NCBI GenBank assembly: GCA_937860145.1
Contig: CALMBF010000079.1
Span: 1 to 64,000, forward strand
Length of the DNA stretch: 64,000 bases
Origin: an uncultured Geobacter sp.
GTDB lineage: Bacteria > Desulfobacterota > Desulfuromonadia > Geobacterales > DSM-12255
Reading direction: 5' to 3'
In this document: positions 54,322 through 63,999 of the stretch, piece after piece
Layout: the number at the start of each line of letters is the position of its first letter
Position numbering within the stretch: the first letter of the stretch is position 1
The notes under the pieces: model-generated
The model's database searches: none
Seen by the model: the letters and a program-made list of their open reading frames with translations, nothing else
Told to the model about the DNA's origin: nothing
Program-made: the position numbers and the translations under genes

Positions 54322-55890
54322 TCACCTCCTGAGCAGTTTTTTCCGCACGAGGACGGCAGCATCACCCGCCTCGGAACTCTTCAGGCAGAGGGAGGCCAGA
54401 GCATACACGAGCACCGCCCCCCCCACGGCTCCGCCGAGCACGCCGCTCTTCACCAGCTTGGCCCCGGCACGGGACCAGTCGGTCAGGCCGATGGCGAGAT
54501 ATGCGGCATAACCGGCGGGGATGGCGGCAAGGACCCCCTTCACGGAGGCGACGACTATCCCCCTGCCGCCGAAGGGACCGATCTTGCGCCGGAGGAACCA
54601 GAGCAGCAGCAGCATGTTGGCCAGCGCCGACAGGGACGAGGCGAGGGCCAACCCGGCATGCACCATGGGGCCCATGAGGAGAAGGCTGAAGAGGAGGTTG
54701 GCGACAAAGGCGACGAACGCCGTGATAACCGGCGTCCGCGTGTCCTTCAGGGCATAGAATGCCGGGGCCAGGACCCTTACCATGGCGACACAGGAGAGCC
54801 CGACGGAGTAGAAGACCAGGGCCCGTCCGCACTGCTCGGCCTTGGCGAAGTCGAACTCCCCCCCCATGAAGAGGAGGGAAAAGATCGGGGTAGCCGTGAC
54901 CATCAGCCCGACCATGGCGGGGATGGTGATGAACAGGGTCAGGCGGAGGCCAAAACGGAGCGACTCCTTCAGGGCATCGAGGTCCCCCTCCGCCGCCTGC
55001 CGGCTCATGGAGGGGAGGACCGCTTGGGCGACCGAGACGGTGAAAATCCCCTGGGGGAACTCGAACAGCCGCTGGGCATAGTAGAGGTAGGAGACGCTCC
55101 CCTGGGGGAGCAGGGAGGCGAGGATATTCCCCACGGTCAGGTTGAGGTAGTAGACACCGACCCCGAACACCGACGGCCCCATGAGGAGGGCAATCCTCCG
55201 GACCGCCGGATGGCGGAAATCGAAGCGGGGGCGGAGGGGGAACCCCTTGCGCCAGAGGACCGGCAACTGCAGGAGCAGCTGGAGGAGACCGCCCGCCAGC
55301 ACCCCGACGGCCAGGGAGACGATGGGGACGGTGAAATAAGCATGCAGCAGCGCCGCGCAGAGGATCATGGAGAGGTTGAGGAATACCGTCGAGATCGCCG
55401 GGGTGAAGAAGTGGCGGAGCGTATTGAGAATCCCCATGCAGAGCGCCACCAGGCTGACGAAAAAGATATAGGGGAACATGAGCCGGTTGAGCATGACCGT
55501 GAGTTCGAGCTTGCTCGGTTCGGCGGCAAACCCGGGGAACATGAGCCGGACCAGCTGGGGGGAGAAACAGATGCCGAGGATCGTGATGCCAGCCATGACG
55601 ATGGTCAGGAGGGTGAAGCAGGTATTGGCCAGCTCCCTGGCCTTCTCGTGCCCCTCCCGGGTGTAGCACTCGGAAAAGGTCGGCACGAAGGCCGACGTCA
55701 GGGCACCCTCGGCGAAGAAACGGCGGAGCATGTTGGGGATCTGGAACGCGGCAAAAAAGGCGTCGGTGGCAAAACCTGCGCCGAAAAGGCGTGAGACGAC
55801 CATGTCACGGACCATCCCCATGATGCGGGAAAGGATGGTGGCAAAGCCGAGCACACCGGCGGCGCGGGCGATATTTTTCTTCTCTGACAC
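54322..55890 (-). CDS. murJ: Lipid II flippase MurJ (MviN family)
   Basis: A 522-residue polytopic membrane protein with about 14 helices. GFATILSRIMGMVRDMVVSRLFGAG at the N-terminus, FFAEGALTSAFVPTFSE, and GQ-type QAVLPSMSRQAAEGD are family signatures. It flips lipid II to the periplasmic side for peptidoglycan synthesis. Its last codons provide the ribosome site of ogt; a strong terminator separates it from ytxH upstream. Confidence 0.95.
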   Translation of the reverse strand: MSEKKNIARAAGVLGFATILSRIMGMVRDMVVSRLFGAGFATDAFFAAFQIPNMLRRFFAEGALTSAFVPTFSECYTREGHEKARELANTCFTLLTIVMAGITILGICFSPQLVRLMFPGFAAEPSKLELTVMLNRLMFPYIFFVSLVALCMGILNTLRHFFTPAISTVFLNLSMILCAALLHAYFTVPIVSLAVGVLAGGLLQLLLQLPVLWRKGFPLRPRFDFRHPAVRRIALLMGPSVFGVGVYYLNLTVGNILASLLPQGSVSYLYYAQRLFEFPQGIFTVSVAQAVLPSMSRQAAEGDLDALKESLRFGLRLTLFITIPAMVGLMVTATPIFSLLFMGGEFDFAKAEQCGRALVFYSVGLSCVAMVRVLAPAFYALKDTRTPVITAFVAFVANLLFSLLLMGPMVHAGLALASSLSALANMLLLLWFLRRKIGPFGGRGIVVASVKGVLAAIPAGYAAYLAIGLTDWSRAGAKLVKSGVLGGAVGGAVLVYALASLCLKSSEAGDAAVLVRKKLLRR

Positions 55891-55891
55891 T

Positions 55892-55926
55892 AAAAACCCC
55901 GTAACAGCAGTCGTTACGGGGTTTTT
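55892..55926. terminator. Bidirectional-type terminator between ytxH and murJ
   Basis: AAAAACCCCGTAAC-agcagtc-GTTACGGGGTTTTT, a 14-bp perfect stem with flanking A and T tracts, lies between the ytxH stop (55955) and the murJ start (55890), terminating ytxH on the minus strand. Confidence 0.9.
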
Positions 55927-55954
55927 AACATACTACGGGGTAAAAGTGGAAATT

Positions 55955-56308
55955 TTATCCGATGAGCTTGGCGAGGCGCGCTTTCTGCTTCTCCAGCCTC
56001 CCCTGCCCCTCCTCGATAACCTTGATCAGGTCCAGTTTGGCCTCGTGGGCCATGTCTTTCCCGCGATCGAGTATATCCTCGGCCCGCTCGCCGATCGACT
56101 CCACCATGCCGTGCACGTTTCCGGCGAAATCATCCACAATGTCCTCGGCCTGGCGCCGTACCTTGCGGCTGTAGCGGGAGATATCCCGCCTGGTCTGCCG
56201 CCCGGACTGGGGAGCGAACAAGAGGGCCACCCCTGCCCCGACGAGGCCGCCAGCCACCAGCAGGATTCCACCCACCATCGCATTCTTTTTGATATTGCAG
56301 TCGCCCAT
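55955..56308 (-). CDS. YtxH domain-containing protein
   Basis: A 117-residue protein with one N-terminal membrane helix, GGILLVAGGLVGAGVALLFAPQSGRQTRRDI, the YtxH signature, followed by a long amphipathic helix (SRKVRRQAEDIVDDFAGNVHGMVESIGERAEDIL). Such proteins are stress-associated in other bacteria. Function unknown. Confidence 0.85.
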   Translation of the reverse strand: MGDCNIKKNAMVGGILLVAGGLVGAGVALLFAPQSGRQTRRDISRYSRKVRRQAEDIVDDFAGNVHGMVESIGERAEDILDRGKDMAHEAKLDLIKVIEEGQGRLEKQKARLAKLIG

Positions 56309-56457
56309 CTCCTGCCTCCTTGGTCACCGTATTTCCGGTTAATGACGATCAATGACTGTTTCTATGTTACCCGAAAAAATTCATCTGTAAATGATGAATG
56401 ATTTGACCCTGCACGTGGCCACGCTCTATAATTCGGAGACTAAGGAGTGCAGCAGAG

Positions 56458-57483
56458 ATGACTACCCGCAGATTGCCGGCCGAATGGGAGGAACAGGACG
56501 GTGTCCTCCTCTCCTGGCCACACGACCGGAGCGACTGGGAACCGGTACTACACCTGGTCGAACCGGTTTTTGCCGAAATCATTGCAACCATAAGCACCCA
56601 TGAACGGGTGATCGTCACCGTTCCGGAAGAGGGTGCGGTTGAAGAGAAACTCCGCCGTGCCGGCGCCGTCATGGACCGGGTCACCTGCGTCCGGATCCCC
56701 AGCAACGACACCTGGGCACGGGACTTCGGTCCGATCACCGTACGGGAAAACGGGACGCCCCTGCTCCTGGATTTCGGCTTCAACGGCTGGGGGCTGAAGT
56801 TTGCCGCCAACCACGACAACAGGATCACCGGCCGCCTCTGGGAAGCCGGGCTGTTCCGTGCGCAACGGAAGGTGGCCGGCCTGGTGCTGGAAGGGGGGAG
56901 CATCGAGAGCGACGGCAGGGGGACCATCCTCACCACCAGCGAATGCCTCCTTGAGCCCAACCGCAACCCCCATCTCGACAAGGAACGGATCGGGCAGGCG
57001 CTGACGGACGAGTTCGGCGCCAGCAGGATCCTCTGGCTCGACAGCGGCTACCTGGCAGGGGACGACACCGACTCCCACATCGATACCCTGGCGAGGCTCT
57101 GCCCCGACGACACCATCCTCTATGTCGCCTGTGACGACCCGCAGGACGAGCACTACCAGGCGCTCGCCGCAATGAAGGGACACCTGGAGGGGTTTCGCAC
57201 CACCCGCAACACCCCGTTCAACCTCATCCCCCTCCCCTGGCCAGCCCCCTGCTTCGACACGGAGGGGAATCGCCTGCCGGCAACCTACGCCAATTTCCTC
57301 GTCATCAACGGGGCGGTGCTCGTCCCCACGTACGCCGACAAGAGTGATGCCGCCGCCCTCACCGCCGTCCGGCAGGCATTCCCCGGCAGGGACATCATCG
57401 CCATAGACTGCCGCCCCCTCATCCTGCAACACGGGTCGCTGCACTGCATCACCATGCAGCTCCCCAAAGGAACGTTATCATGA
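56458..57483 (+). CDS. aguA: Agmatine deiminase
   Basis: A 341-residue member of the guanidine-modifying family converting agmatine to N-carbamoylputrescine. RRLPAEWEEQDGVLLSWPH at the N-terminus, the Asp/His substrate site SNDTWARDFGPITV, LVLEGGSIESDGRGTILTT, the HxD region GDDTDSHIDTLARL and the catalytic Cys in HGSLHCITMQLPKG near the C-terminus are all present. GGAGTGCAGCAGAG lies before the ATG. aguB overlaps it by 4 nt. Confidence 0.95.
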   Translation: MTTRRLPAEWEEQDGVLLSWPHDRSDWEPVLHLVEPVFAEIIATISTHERVIVTVPEEGAVEEKLRRAGAVMDRVTCVRIPSNDTWARDFGPITVRENGTPLLLDFGFNGWGLKFAANHDNRITGRLWEAGLFRAQRKVAGLVLEGGSIESDGRGTILTTSECLLEPNRNPHLDKERIGQALTDEFGASRILWLDSGYLAGDDTDSHIDTLARLCPDDTILYVACDDPQDEHYQALAAMKGHLEGFRTTRNTPFNLIPLPWPAPCFDTEGNRLPATYANFLVINGAVLVPTYADKSDAAALTAVRQAFPGRDIIAIDCRPLILQHGSLHCITMQLPKGTLS

Positions 57484-58370
57484 ACAGACTGACCGTTGGC
57501 CTGATACAGCAGAGCTGCTCGGACAACCGCAGCGCCACCGTGGACAAGACCATCTCCTTGATCCGCCAGGCAGCGGACCGGGGCGCCCGGCTGATAACCC
57601 TCCAGGAACTCCACACCGGCCCCTATTTCTGCCAGTGCGAGGAGACCTCCTTTTTCGACCGTGCCGAGCCGGTCCCGGGCCCCTCCACGGAACAGTTCGG
57701 CGCCATCGCCAGGGAGCTGGGGGTGGTGATCGTCTCCTCTCTCTTCGAACGCCGTGCACCGGGGCTCTACCACAACACCGCCGTCGTACTGGAGCGGGAC
57801 GGCTCCATTGCCGGCATGTACCGCAAGATGCATATCCCTGACGACCCGGCATTTTACGAGAAATTCTACTTTACCCCGGGGGACCTGGGGTTCAGACCGA
57901 TCAGGACGTCAGTGGGGAAACTCGGCGTGCTGGTCTGCTGGGACCAGTGGTACCCGGAAGCAGCCCGGCTCATGGCCCTGGCCGGTGCGGAACTCCTCAT
58001 CTACCCCACGGCCATCGGCTGGGATCCCGCCGACACCCGGGACGAGCAGGAGCGCCAGCTCGACGCCTGGATCACGGTTCAGCGGGGGCATGCAATCGCC
58101 AACGGGCTCCCGGTGGTGGCGATAAACAGGGTCGGCCTGGAAACGGACCCCTCCGGCGTCGGCAATGGCATCCAGTTCTGGGGGAACAGCTTCGTCGCCG
58201 GCTGCCAGGGGGAGTTTCTCGGCCGTGGCAGCACGGACCGGGAGGAGGTCATGGTCGTCGACCTGGAGATGGGGAGAAGCGAAAGGGTCCGCCGGATCTG
58301 GCCATTTCTGCGCGACCGGCGGATCGATGCCTTCGCCGACCTGACCCGGCGCTTCATCGACGGGGAGTGA
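57480..58370 (+). CDS. aguB: N-carbamoylputrescine amidase
   Basis: A 296-residue carbon-nitrogen hydrolase that releases putrescine, ammonia and CO2 from N-carbamoylputrescine. The Glu-Lys-Cys triad is visible as LITLQELHTGPYFC (E), YRKMHIPDDP (K) and VLVCWDQWYPEAARLM (C). The ATGA overlap with aguA makes a two-gene polyamine biosynthesis operon. Confidence 0.95.
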   Translation: MNRLTVGLIQQSCSDNRSATVDKTISLIRQAADRGARLITLQELHTGPYFCQCEETSFFDRAEPVPGPSTEQFGAIARELGVVIVSSLFERRAPGLYHNTAVVLERDGSIAGMYRKMHIPDDPAFYEKFYFTPGDLGFRPIRTSVGKLGVLVCWDQWYPEAARLMALAGAELLIYPTAIGWDPADTRDEQERQLDAWITVQRGHAIANGLPVVAINRVGLETDPSGVGNGIQFWGNSFVAGCQGEFLGRGSTDREEVMVVDLEMGRSERVRRIWPFLRDRRIDAFADLTRRFIDGE

Positions 58371-58494
58371 GTGGCGCAAAGGCGTGTGGCGACCAGCTGC
58401 CGTGAGGTCGGAGAGCCCCCCCCTTTTAAGTTGAAATCCTGACTCGTTACCTGTTATATATAATTGGTTTTTAATTCAATGGGCGAGGTCTCAT

Positions 58495-60678
58495 ATGAAC
58501 GGCCTTAAACTCGGACACAAGCTGATCGGTCTGTTCCTGATAATGGCTGCAATCGTCGGAATCACCGGTTCTTTCGGCATATACAGCCTGAGCAGGGTCG
58601 GGCATACCATCCAGGACGTCATCATGACCGGCTCGACACAGTCGAACCAGGTCGTCCTGATGAAAACCGCCCTGCAGGAGTGCCGCCTGCACCTTCTCGA
58701 AACCACGACGATCTCCAAAGCGGACGATTTCGAAGTGGTCAAGGCCGATTACGAATCCAAGCGGGACCGGTTCAGCGGTTACCTGGACATCATTCTCAAG
58801 GGGAACCAGAAGCTCGGTCTCCCCGCCGCCCCCAAGGGGAGCCAGCTCGAAGAGCGCGCCCAGGCGGTGTCAAAACAGATGAACGAGTTCACCAACTCTG
58901 CCGAGAAGATGCTGGCCCGCAAGGAGTCGCTGCTTAATGCCGGCAGCGGCGCGGCCTCCCTTGCGGACGCCGAGATAGGCAGGCTCATCCGCACCGAGCT
59001 CCCCGAAAAGAGCGATCTGGTTGCATCCTCGGTGGACGAGCTTCTGGTCACCGTCAACGGCCTGATGAAGCAGGCGAACAGTGAAGCATCCCAGCACCAG
59101 CGCAATGCCCAGCTGACCCTCATCACCGTTATCGTCTGTGCCGTTTTCTTCGCGATCTTCTTCGGCACCCTCGCCACGAGAAATATCGTCAACAGGGTCA
59201 GAAGCATGGGGGCAGCCCTTGCCGAAAGTGCCAGCGGCAACCTGACCGTCACCGTCGAGGACCGATCCACCGACGAGATCGGCACCCTGGTTAATGACTT
59301 CAACCATATGCTGAGCAAGCTCTCCGCCATGGTGCAGAAGGTCAAGGAGTCCATCGGCGAGCTCGGCCTGGTTGCCGGCAGCATCCGCGAAGCGTCCCTG
59401 AAAGGGGTAACTACCGCCGAAATCCAGGCGGAGAGCGTCATCCAGACATCGTCCGCCATTGCAGAAATGAACTCGTCGATCAATGGCGTTGCCCAGGCCA
59501 TCGACAGCCTGTTCCTCTCCACCTCGGAGAGTTCGTCATCCACGATGGAGCTGATCGCCAGCATCGAAGAGGTGGCCCTCAACGTGGAAACACTCTCCCA
59601 GGCCGTGGAAGAGGTGAGCTCTTCCATAACCGAGATGGCAGCATCCATCCGCGCCATCGACGGCAGCGTCGCCAGCCTGGTCGATGCATCGCTGACAACC
59701 GCCAACTCCGTGGCCACCATGGATTCGTCCATCAAGCAGATCGAGAAAAATGCCACGGACAGTGCGAAGATCTCCGAGGAACTGCTCGTTGATGCGGAAA
59801 CCGGGCGGATCTCGGTCGAAGCGACCATCGCCGGCATCTCGGAGATCAAGCGGGCTTCGGTGATCACCTCCGAAGCAATTGCCACCCTCTCGGAAAAGGC
59901 GAGCGACATCGGCTCCATTCTCTCCGTCATCGACGAAGTGGCCGAACAGACCAACCTCCTCGCCCTCAACGCCGCCATCATTGCCGCCCAGGCCGGCGAG
60001 CACGGCAAGGGATTTGCCGTTGTTGCCGAAGAGATCAAGGAGTTGTCGGAGAGGACCACCAGTTCGACCAAGGAGATCTCCAAGGTGATCGCCGCGGTTC
60101 AGCAGGAGGTGGGTACGGCGGTGGAATCCATCACCCTTGCCGAGCAGAGCATCTCGGACGGCGAGCAGCTCTCCTACCAGTCAGGGGAAGCATTGGCCAA
60201 GATCCTTGCCGGAGTGAAGACCTCCAGCTCCCAGATCATCGAGATCGCCCGGACAACGGAATCCCAGTCGCGGGAAAGCCAGCAGATCCGCAACGCGATC
60301 GAGAGGGTTTCGGAGATGATCACCCAGATCGCCACGGCAACGGGGCAGCAGGGGAGAGGCGCGGACATGATCATCGCCGCGGTGGAAAAGATGAAGGGGC
60401 TCAACTCCCAGGTTCGGAACTCCACCCGGGAGCAGAGCACCGTCGGCTCATTCATCGGCAAGTCGACGGAGAACATCACCTCCATGATCCGCAAGATCAA
60501 GCTGGCCAGTGATGAGCAGGCCCGCAGCAGCGCCCTGATCCTGCAGTCGGCCAACGAGATTCAGAAGTCGACCGAAAGCGGCCTTGAGACGAACAGGGTT
60601 ACCGATGAAGCAGTACGGCGACTGACCGAGCAGACCGAACTGCTCAAGGCAGAGATGAACCAGTTCATTGTCGAGTAG
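58495..60678 (+). CDS. Methyl-accepting chemotaxis protein
   Basis: A 727-residue receptor. TM1 is at ~9-30 and TM2 at ~203-224 ([20 protein letters not shown]), with a periplasmic four-helix sensory region of ~165 residues between. A HAMP domain ([29 protein letters not shown]) follows, then a long signalling coiled coil with the hairpin tip [44 protein letters not shown] (~482-525). The ligand is unknown. No CheA-interaction partner genes adjoin. A possible TTGAAA/TATATA promoter lies at about 58430-58460. It converges with glgA, overlapping by 14 nt. Confidence 0.95.
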   Translation: MNGLKLGHKLIGLFLIMAAIVGITGSFGIYSLSRVGHTIQDVIMTGSTQSNQVVLMKTALQECRLHLLETTTISKADDFEVVKADYESKRDRFSGYLDIILKGNQKLGLPAAPKGSQLEERAQAVSKQMNEFTNSAEKMLARKESLLNAGSGAASLADAEIGRLIRTELPEKSDLVASSVDELLVTVNGLMKQANSEASQHQRNAQLTLITVIVCAVFFAIFFGTLATRNIVNRVRSMGAALAESASGNLTVTVEDRSTDEIGTLVNDFNHMLSKLSAMVQKVKESIGELGLVAGSIREASLKGVTTAEIQAESVIQTSSAIAEMNSSINGVAQAIDSLFLSTSESSSSTMELIASIEEVALNVETLSQAVEEVSSSITEMAASIRAIDGSVASLVDASLTTANSVATMDSSIKQIEKNATDSAKISEELLVDAETGRISVEATIAGISEIKRASVITSEAIATLSEKASDIGSILSVIDEVAEQTNLLALNAAIIAAQAGEHGKGFAVVAEEIKELSERTTSSTKEISKVIAAVQQEVGTAVESITLAEQSISDGEQLSYQSGEALAKILAGVKTSSSQIIEIARTTESQSRESQQIRNAIERVSEMITQIATATGQQGRGADMIIAAVEKMKGLNSQVRNSTREQSTVGSFIGKSTENITSMIRKIKLASDEQARSSALILQSANEIQKSTESGLETNRVTDEAVRRLTEQTELLKAEMNQFIVE

Positions 60679-62173
60679 CACGGGGCGGCGTATCGGAAGA
60701 TGCGCCGCTTCTTCGTTTCAGGGCCATCTTGTAGAGGCGGTCGTACTTTTCCGCGGCACCCTCCCAGGTAAAACGGACCGCCATGCCACGCTGACGCAGC
60801 CTGTCGATCCCCTCCCGCCGGTTGTACCACGTATGCAGAGCCCACCCCACCGTATCGAACAAGGCACCGGCGGTAAGGTCGTGGAACTTGAAGCCGGTAC
60901 CGGCCAGCAGGTTCTCGTCGAAATTCTCCACACTGTCATCCAGGCCGCCCACACCCCTGACAATGGGGATGGTGCCGTATCGCAGGCTGTACATCTGGTT
61001 CAGGCCGCACGGTTCAAACGCTGAGGGCATGAGGAAGAAGTCAGCCCCTGCTTCGATCCGGTGGGCCAGCCCGTTATCGTATCCTACGCAGACACTCAGC
61101 CTGTCCCGGTGGCTGGCAGCCATGCCGCCGAAGTAGAAATGGGCCCACGGTTCACCCTCCCCCAGCATGACGATCTGCAACTCCAGCTCCAGGAGGCGGG
61201 GGAGCGCCTCGGCAAAGACGTCGATCCCCTTCTGCGTGACCATCCTGCCGACCATGCCGATCAGGGGGACGTCGCCCCTCTGGGGCAGCCCCATCTCCTT
61301 CTGCACATCAGCCTTGCAGAGACCTTTCCCCCCGAGATCGCCCGCCGAGTAGTTTGCCGTAATGTATGGATCGGACTCCGGTGACCACTCGGTGTAATCG
61401 ACGCCATTGAGAATGCCGAAGAGGTCTCTGTTCCGCTCCCGCAGCACACCTTCCAGACCCCACCCCTGGGCCGGGGTCTGGATCTCGGCGGCATACCCCT
61501 CGCTGACGGTGTTGAGGAGCGTGGCGTTGTAGATACCCCCTTTGAGGAGGTTTACCCGGTCGTCCTTTTCAACCCCGAGGAAGGTGAAGTGCTCCCACCC
61601 GACGCCAAGGATTTCCATGGTGGCAGGGGGAAAACTCCCCTGGTACTGCATGTTGTGGATGGTCAGCAGCGATGCCGCCCCCCCGACATGGCTGTCGTGC
61701 CGGTAGGTGGTGTTCAGCAGCAGGGGGATGGCCGCGGTATGCCAATCGTTGGCATGCACGAGGTCGGGAAAGAAGTCGAGCATCTTGCAGAGTTCCAGAC
61801 TCCCCTTGGAGAGGAAGATGAAGCGCCGGTCATTGTCGGCGTACTCCACGTTGTTCTCCGCGTAGAGGCCGCTGCGGCCGAAGTAGCCTTCGTGTTCGAG
61901 AAAATAGACCGGTATGTCCGAATCCGGCAGACTCCCCTCGTACACCGCGCAGTATTCGTCTCCCGCTCCCCCCATGGGGACCACGAGGACACCGGCCAGG
62001 GGTTTCAGCCCGAACTTCGTCTTGTCAATGCCGTAATACCTGGGGAGCACGAGCCGGACATCGTGTCCCAGCCTGCGCAGGTACCGGGGGAGAACTCCGA
62101 TGACATCTGCGAGTCCGCCGCTCTTGATAAAGGGCACGGCCTCGGATGCGGAGATCAGGACGGATAATGACAT
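60665..62173 (-). CDS. glgA: Glycogen synthase (ADP-glucose type)
   Basis: A 502-residue GT5 enzyme that adds glucose from ADP-glucose to a growing alpha-1,4-glucan. [13 protein letters not shown] near the N-terminus (the KxGGL substrate motif), [15 protein letters not shown] and, in the second domain, [37 protein letters not shown] are diagnostic. ATG 62173 follows GAGGT; an in-frame start 23 codons earlier lacks a ribosome site. The last 14 nt overlap the end of the chemotaxis receptor gene. Confidence 0.95.
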   Translation of the reverse strand: MSLSVLISASEAVPFIKSGGLADVIGVLPRYLRRLGHDVRLVLPRYYGIDKTKFGLKPLAGVLVVPMGGAGDEYCAVYEGSLPDSDIPVYFLEHEGYFGRSGLYAENNVEYADNDRRFIFLSKGSLELCKMLDFFPDLVHANDWHTAAIPLLLNTTYRHDSHVGGAASLLTIHNMQYQGSFPPATMEILGVGWEHFTFLGVEKDDRVNLLKGGIYNATLLNTVSEGYAAEIQTPAQGWGLEGVLRERNRDLFGILNGVDYTEWSPESDPYITANYSAGDLGGKGLCKADVQKEMGLPQRGDVPLIGMVGRMVTQKGIDVFAEALPRLLELELQIVMLGEGEPWAHFYFGGMAASHRDRLSVCVGYDNGLAHRIEAGADFFLMPSAFEPCGLNQMYSLRYGTIPIVRGVGGLDDSVENFDENLLAGTGFKFHDLTAGALFDTVGWALHTWYNRREGIDRLRQRGMAVRFTWEGAAEKYDRLYKMALKRRSGASSDTPPRATRQ

Positions 62174-62275
62174 CGTTACCTCAACATGGTTCAAAGTGAC
62201 GTACGCAGCCTGACCCGATACGGGTGCATGTCGCTCCCTCATGTATTACCGCAAAACTCTGCCGCGTCACAACAG

Positions 62276-62303
62276 AAAAAGGCGACCGTTCGGCCGCCTT
62301 TTT
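62276..62303 (-). terminator. Terminator of the downstream membrane-protein operon
   Basis: AAAAAGGCGACCGTTCGGCCGCCTTTTT, a hairpin with an A tract on one side and T tract on the other, follows the minus-strand gene that ends at 62329 and precedes glgA. Confidence 0.85.
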
Positions 62304-62328
62304 CACCCATTCCTGTCGCTGCGGGGAC

Positions 62329-63378
62329 TTATATTTTTTCTGCCGCTTTTTTCACCGGCCCGTTCACACGGATAGCAGCGGCATATTCCATCCAGAAGAT
62401 CAGGTAGATGGAAACCATGAGGGAGAGCCCGATATTCTGGTTTTCGGGGCCCAGAGCCTTGGCGAGGAGGGGTGATGCGAAGCCCGCACCCAGGGTTCCG
62501 GTTGCCCGTTCCAGGAGATAGAACACCACCAGGGTGACCGCCGTGCCCCCGAACATCAGGGAGATGCCCCGGCCGCGCTTGACCCAGTACCTGGGCGAAA
62601 AGCCGAACATCCGCATGAAAATGACCACCCAGATGATCCATACCGAGTAATCAACGGCAGCATCGGGAAGGGCGAACTTGTTCTTTACCAGGAATACTTC
62701 GAGAACGGTAACCACGGCAAGGAGGATGAACATCCAAGAGAACTTTTCGTCAGCCTGGGAGACCCAGTTGCGGCTGTCCGGGGCTTTTACCTCCCGGATG
62801 GAGTGGGTGTGGGTACCGAGGGCCGAGAAAAGTATGGCGAACCAGATCCCCGCGTTATGGAAAAGGAGAGAGGCGTGGTTACCGGCAACGTTGGCAACGC
62901 GGGACATCGGATCCCGGGCGAAGTCCGCGGCGATGCGCATCAGGAAGAGGTTGACGATGATCGAGCAGATGGTGATGACCGTGATGGTGAATATCCGTTT
63001 GGGCAACAGGTAGGGGTCGACCCTGTCGGGGAAGCCGATGATGAACGCAAACCAGATCAGGAACATGATGAAGGGGATGCCGTAGCAGATCCCGTACACC
63101 GAGTTGCCGGCAAAGTCGCCGCTCTGGGCATAGATGATGTAGTTGTTGTTCGGGTCGGCATCGGTATTGGCCGCCTTGACAACGTCCTTCGGAACGGTCT
63201 TCACGTACGGAAGGATCCCCATCATGTACCAGCCGTGGTCACCCTGGGTGGTGTCCACAACCCAGTACTGGTCCCCCATCATCTCGTCGAGGCCCTGGAA
63301 AATCCGCATGGAAAACGTCGCACAGAGCGCTACGACGACCAGCAGTAAAATGGCATTTTTCAAGCTCATCGGTGTCAT
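62329..63378 (-). CDS. Hypothetical polytopic membrane protein (349 aa)
   Basis: About eight hydrophobic segments. The first ~100 residues contain one helix and a probable periplasmic loop with DQYWVVDTTQGDHGWYMMGILPYVKTVPKDV and a YYII-type stretch. Helices follow at ~97-115, 128-150, ~170-190, 213-232, 245-262, 275-292 and 318-335. His residues in NHASLLFHNAG and THTHSI could bind a cofactor, but no heme or metal motif is certain. It is the last gene of an operon with small membrane and Cys-rich proteins (63447, 63679, 63814). I do not recognise the family. Confidence 0.75.
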   Translation of the reverse strand: MTPMSLKNAILLLVVVALCATFSMRIFQGLDEMMGDQYWVVDTTQGDHGWYMMGILPYVKTVPKDVVKAANTDADPNNNYIIYAQSGDFAGNSVYGICYGIPFIMFLIWFAFIIGFPDRVDPYLLPKRIFTITVITICSIIVNLFLMRIAADFARDPMSRVANVAGNHASLLFHNAGIWFAILFSALGTHTHSIREVKAPDSRNWVSQADEKFSWMFILLAVVTVLEVFLVKNKFALPDAAVDYSVWIIWVVIFMRMFGFSPRYWVKRGRGISLMFGGTAVTLVVFYLLERATGTLGAGFASPLLAKALGPENQNIGLSLMVSIYLIFWMEYAAAIRVNGPVKKAAEKI

Positions 63379-63446
63379 GTCATTTCCTCCCTACCTTCAG
63401 TGACCACAGGGGTTGGAGATCCGGACCGGCACCTCCGCCCGCTCCC

Positions 63447-63698
63447 TCATTCCTTGTGGCTTGTCCAGAACATGGAAACCGCGTTGGCGGCAAAGAGACC
63501 ATAGAGCCACATCGTATTCCAGGCCGGACCAGACCAGTGACTGCCGCGGCCGCCACCGACAACTCCCGAAGCGACAACGATTCCCACGAGGGCGGTGAAG
63601 GAAACCATGGCAACTGCACGCAGAATCGCACTGTTCCGCCAGGTGTGGCGTTCCAGCTCTTCGATACGGGACAGAAGTTCAAGCTCTTTCTCGCTCAT
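63447..63698 (-). CDS. Small membrane protein (83 aa)
   Basis: An N-terminal coiled stretch (MSEKELELLSRIEELERHTW) precedes two membrane segments (AVAMVSFTALVGIVVASGVV and NTMWLYGLFAANAVSMFW). The glycine- and Trp-rich loop GGGRGSHWSGPAW is unusual. GGAGAAGCGCG lies before the ATG. Its start overlaps the end of the 40-aa gene; probably an accessory subunit of the complex containing the 349-aa protein. Confidence 0.7.
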   Translation of the reverse strand: MSEKELELLSRIEELERHTWRNSAILRAVAMVSFTALVGIVVASGVVGGGRGSHWSGPAWNTMWLYGLFAANAVSMFWTSHKE

Positions 63699-63801
63699 CG
63701 CGCTTCTCCTTTACCATGTGAATAATGATCAGACAGAGTATGGGCATGACTGCGGCAGCGATCGGCAGGTGACCCGCATGGAGCATTACGTTGTAGAGCA
63801 T
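63679..63801 (-). CDS. Very small membrane protein (40 aa)
   Basis: The frame reads MLYNVMLHAGHLPIAAAVMP, then ILCLIIIHMVKEKRDERERA, one membrane helix and a charged tail. AAGGAGACGTC precedes the ATG (an ideal ribosome site), and its stop overlaps the start of the next gene by 20 nt. These make it a likely real gene despite its size. Confidence 0.6.
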   Translation of the reverse strand: MLYNVMLHAGHLPIAAAVMPILCLIIIHMVKEKRDERERA

Positions 63802-63813
63802 GACGTCTCCTTG

Positions 63814-63999
63814 TTAATGAGCACAGGGGATGATCCCTGCGGGAAGCCTGTCGGCCAGCTCCTGGTACTTGATGCATGAGCAGAAATCACTGCTGCAGTA
63901 TCGTATGATCATATTGACGTCATGGGTGGAGATGTAGCCGCACCCCACGTCACAGAGATCTTCGTTTTTGCCAAAATAGGGACAGATTTTTTGCGGCAT
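63814..63999 (-). CDS. Small cysteine-rich protein (61 aa)
   Basis: MPQKICPYFGKNEDLCDVGCGYI is followed by DVNMIIRYCSSDFCSCIKYQ; seven Cys occur in the first 45 residues, spaced to suggest a metal or Fe-S site. The ATG lies one base from the window edge, so an upstream extension or more upstream operon genes cannot be excluded. It is 12 nt upstream of the 40-aa gene and is probably the first visible gene of the operon. Confidence 0.6.
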   Translation of the reverse strand: MPQKICPYFGKNEDLCDVGCGYISTHDVNMIIRYCSSDFCSCIKYQELADRLPAGIIPCAH

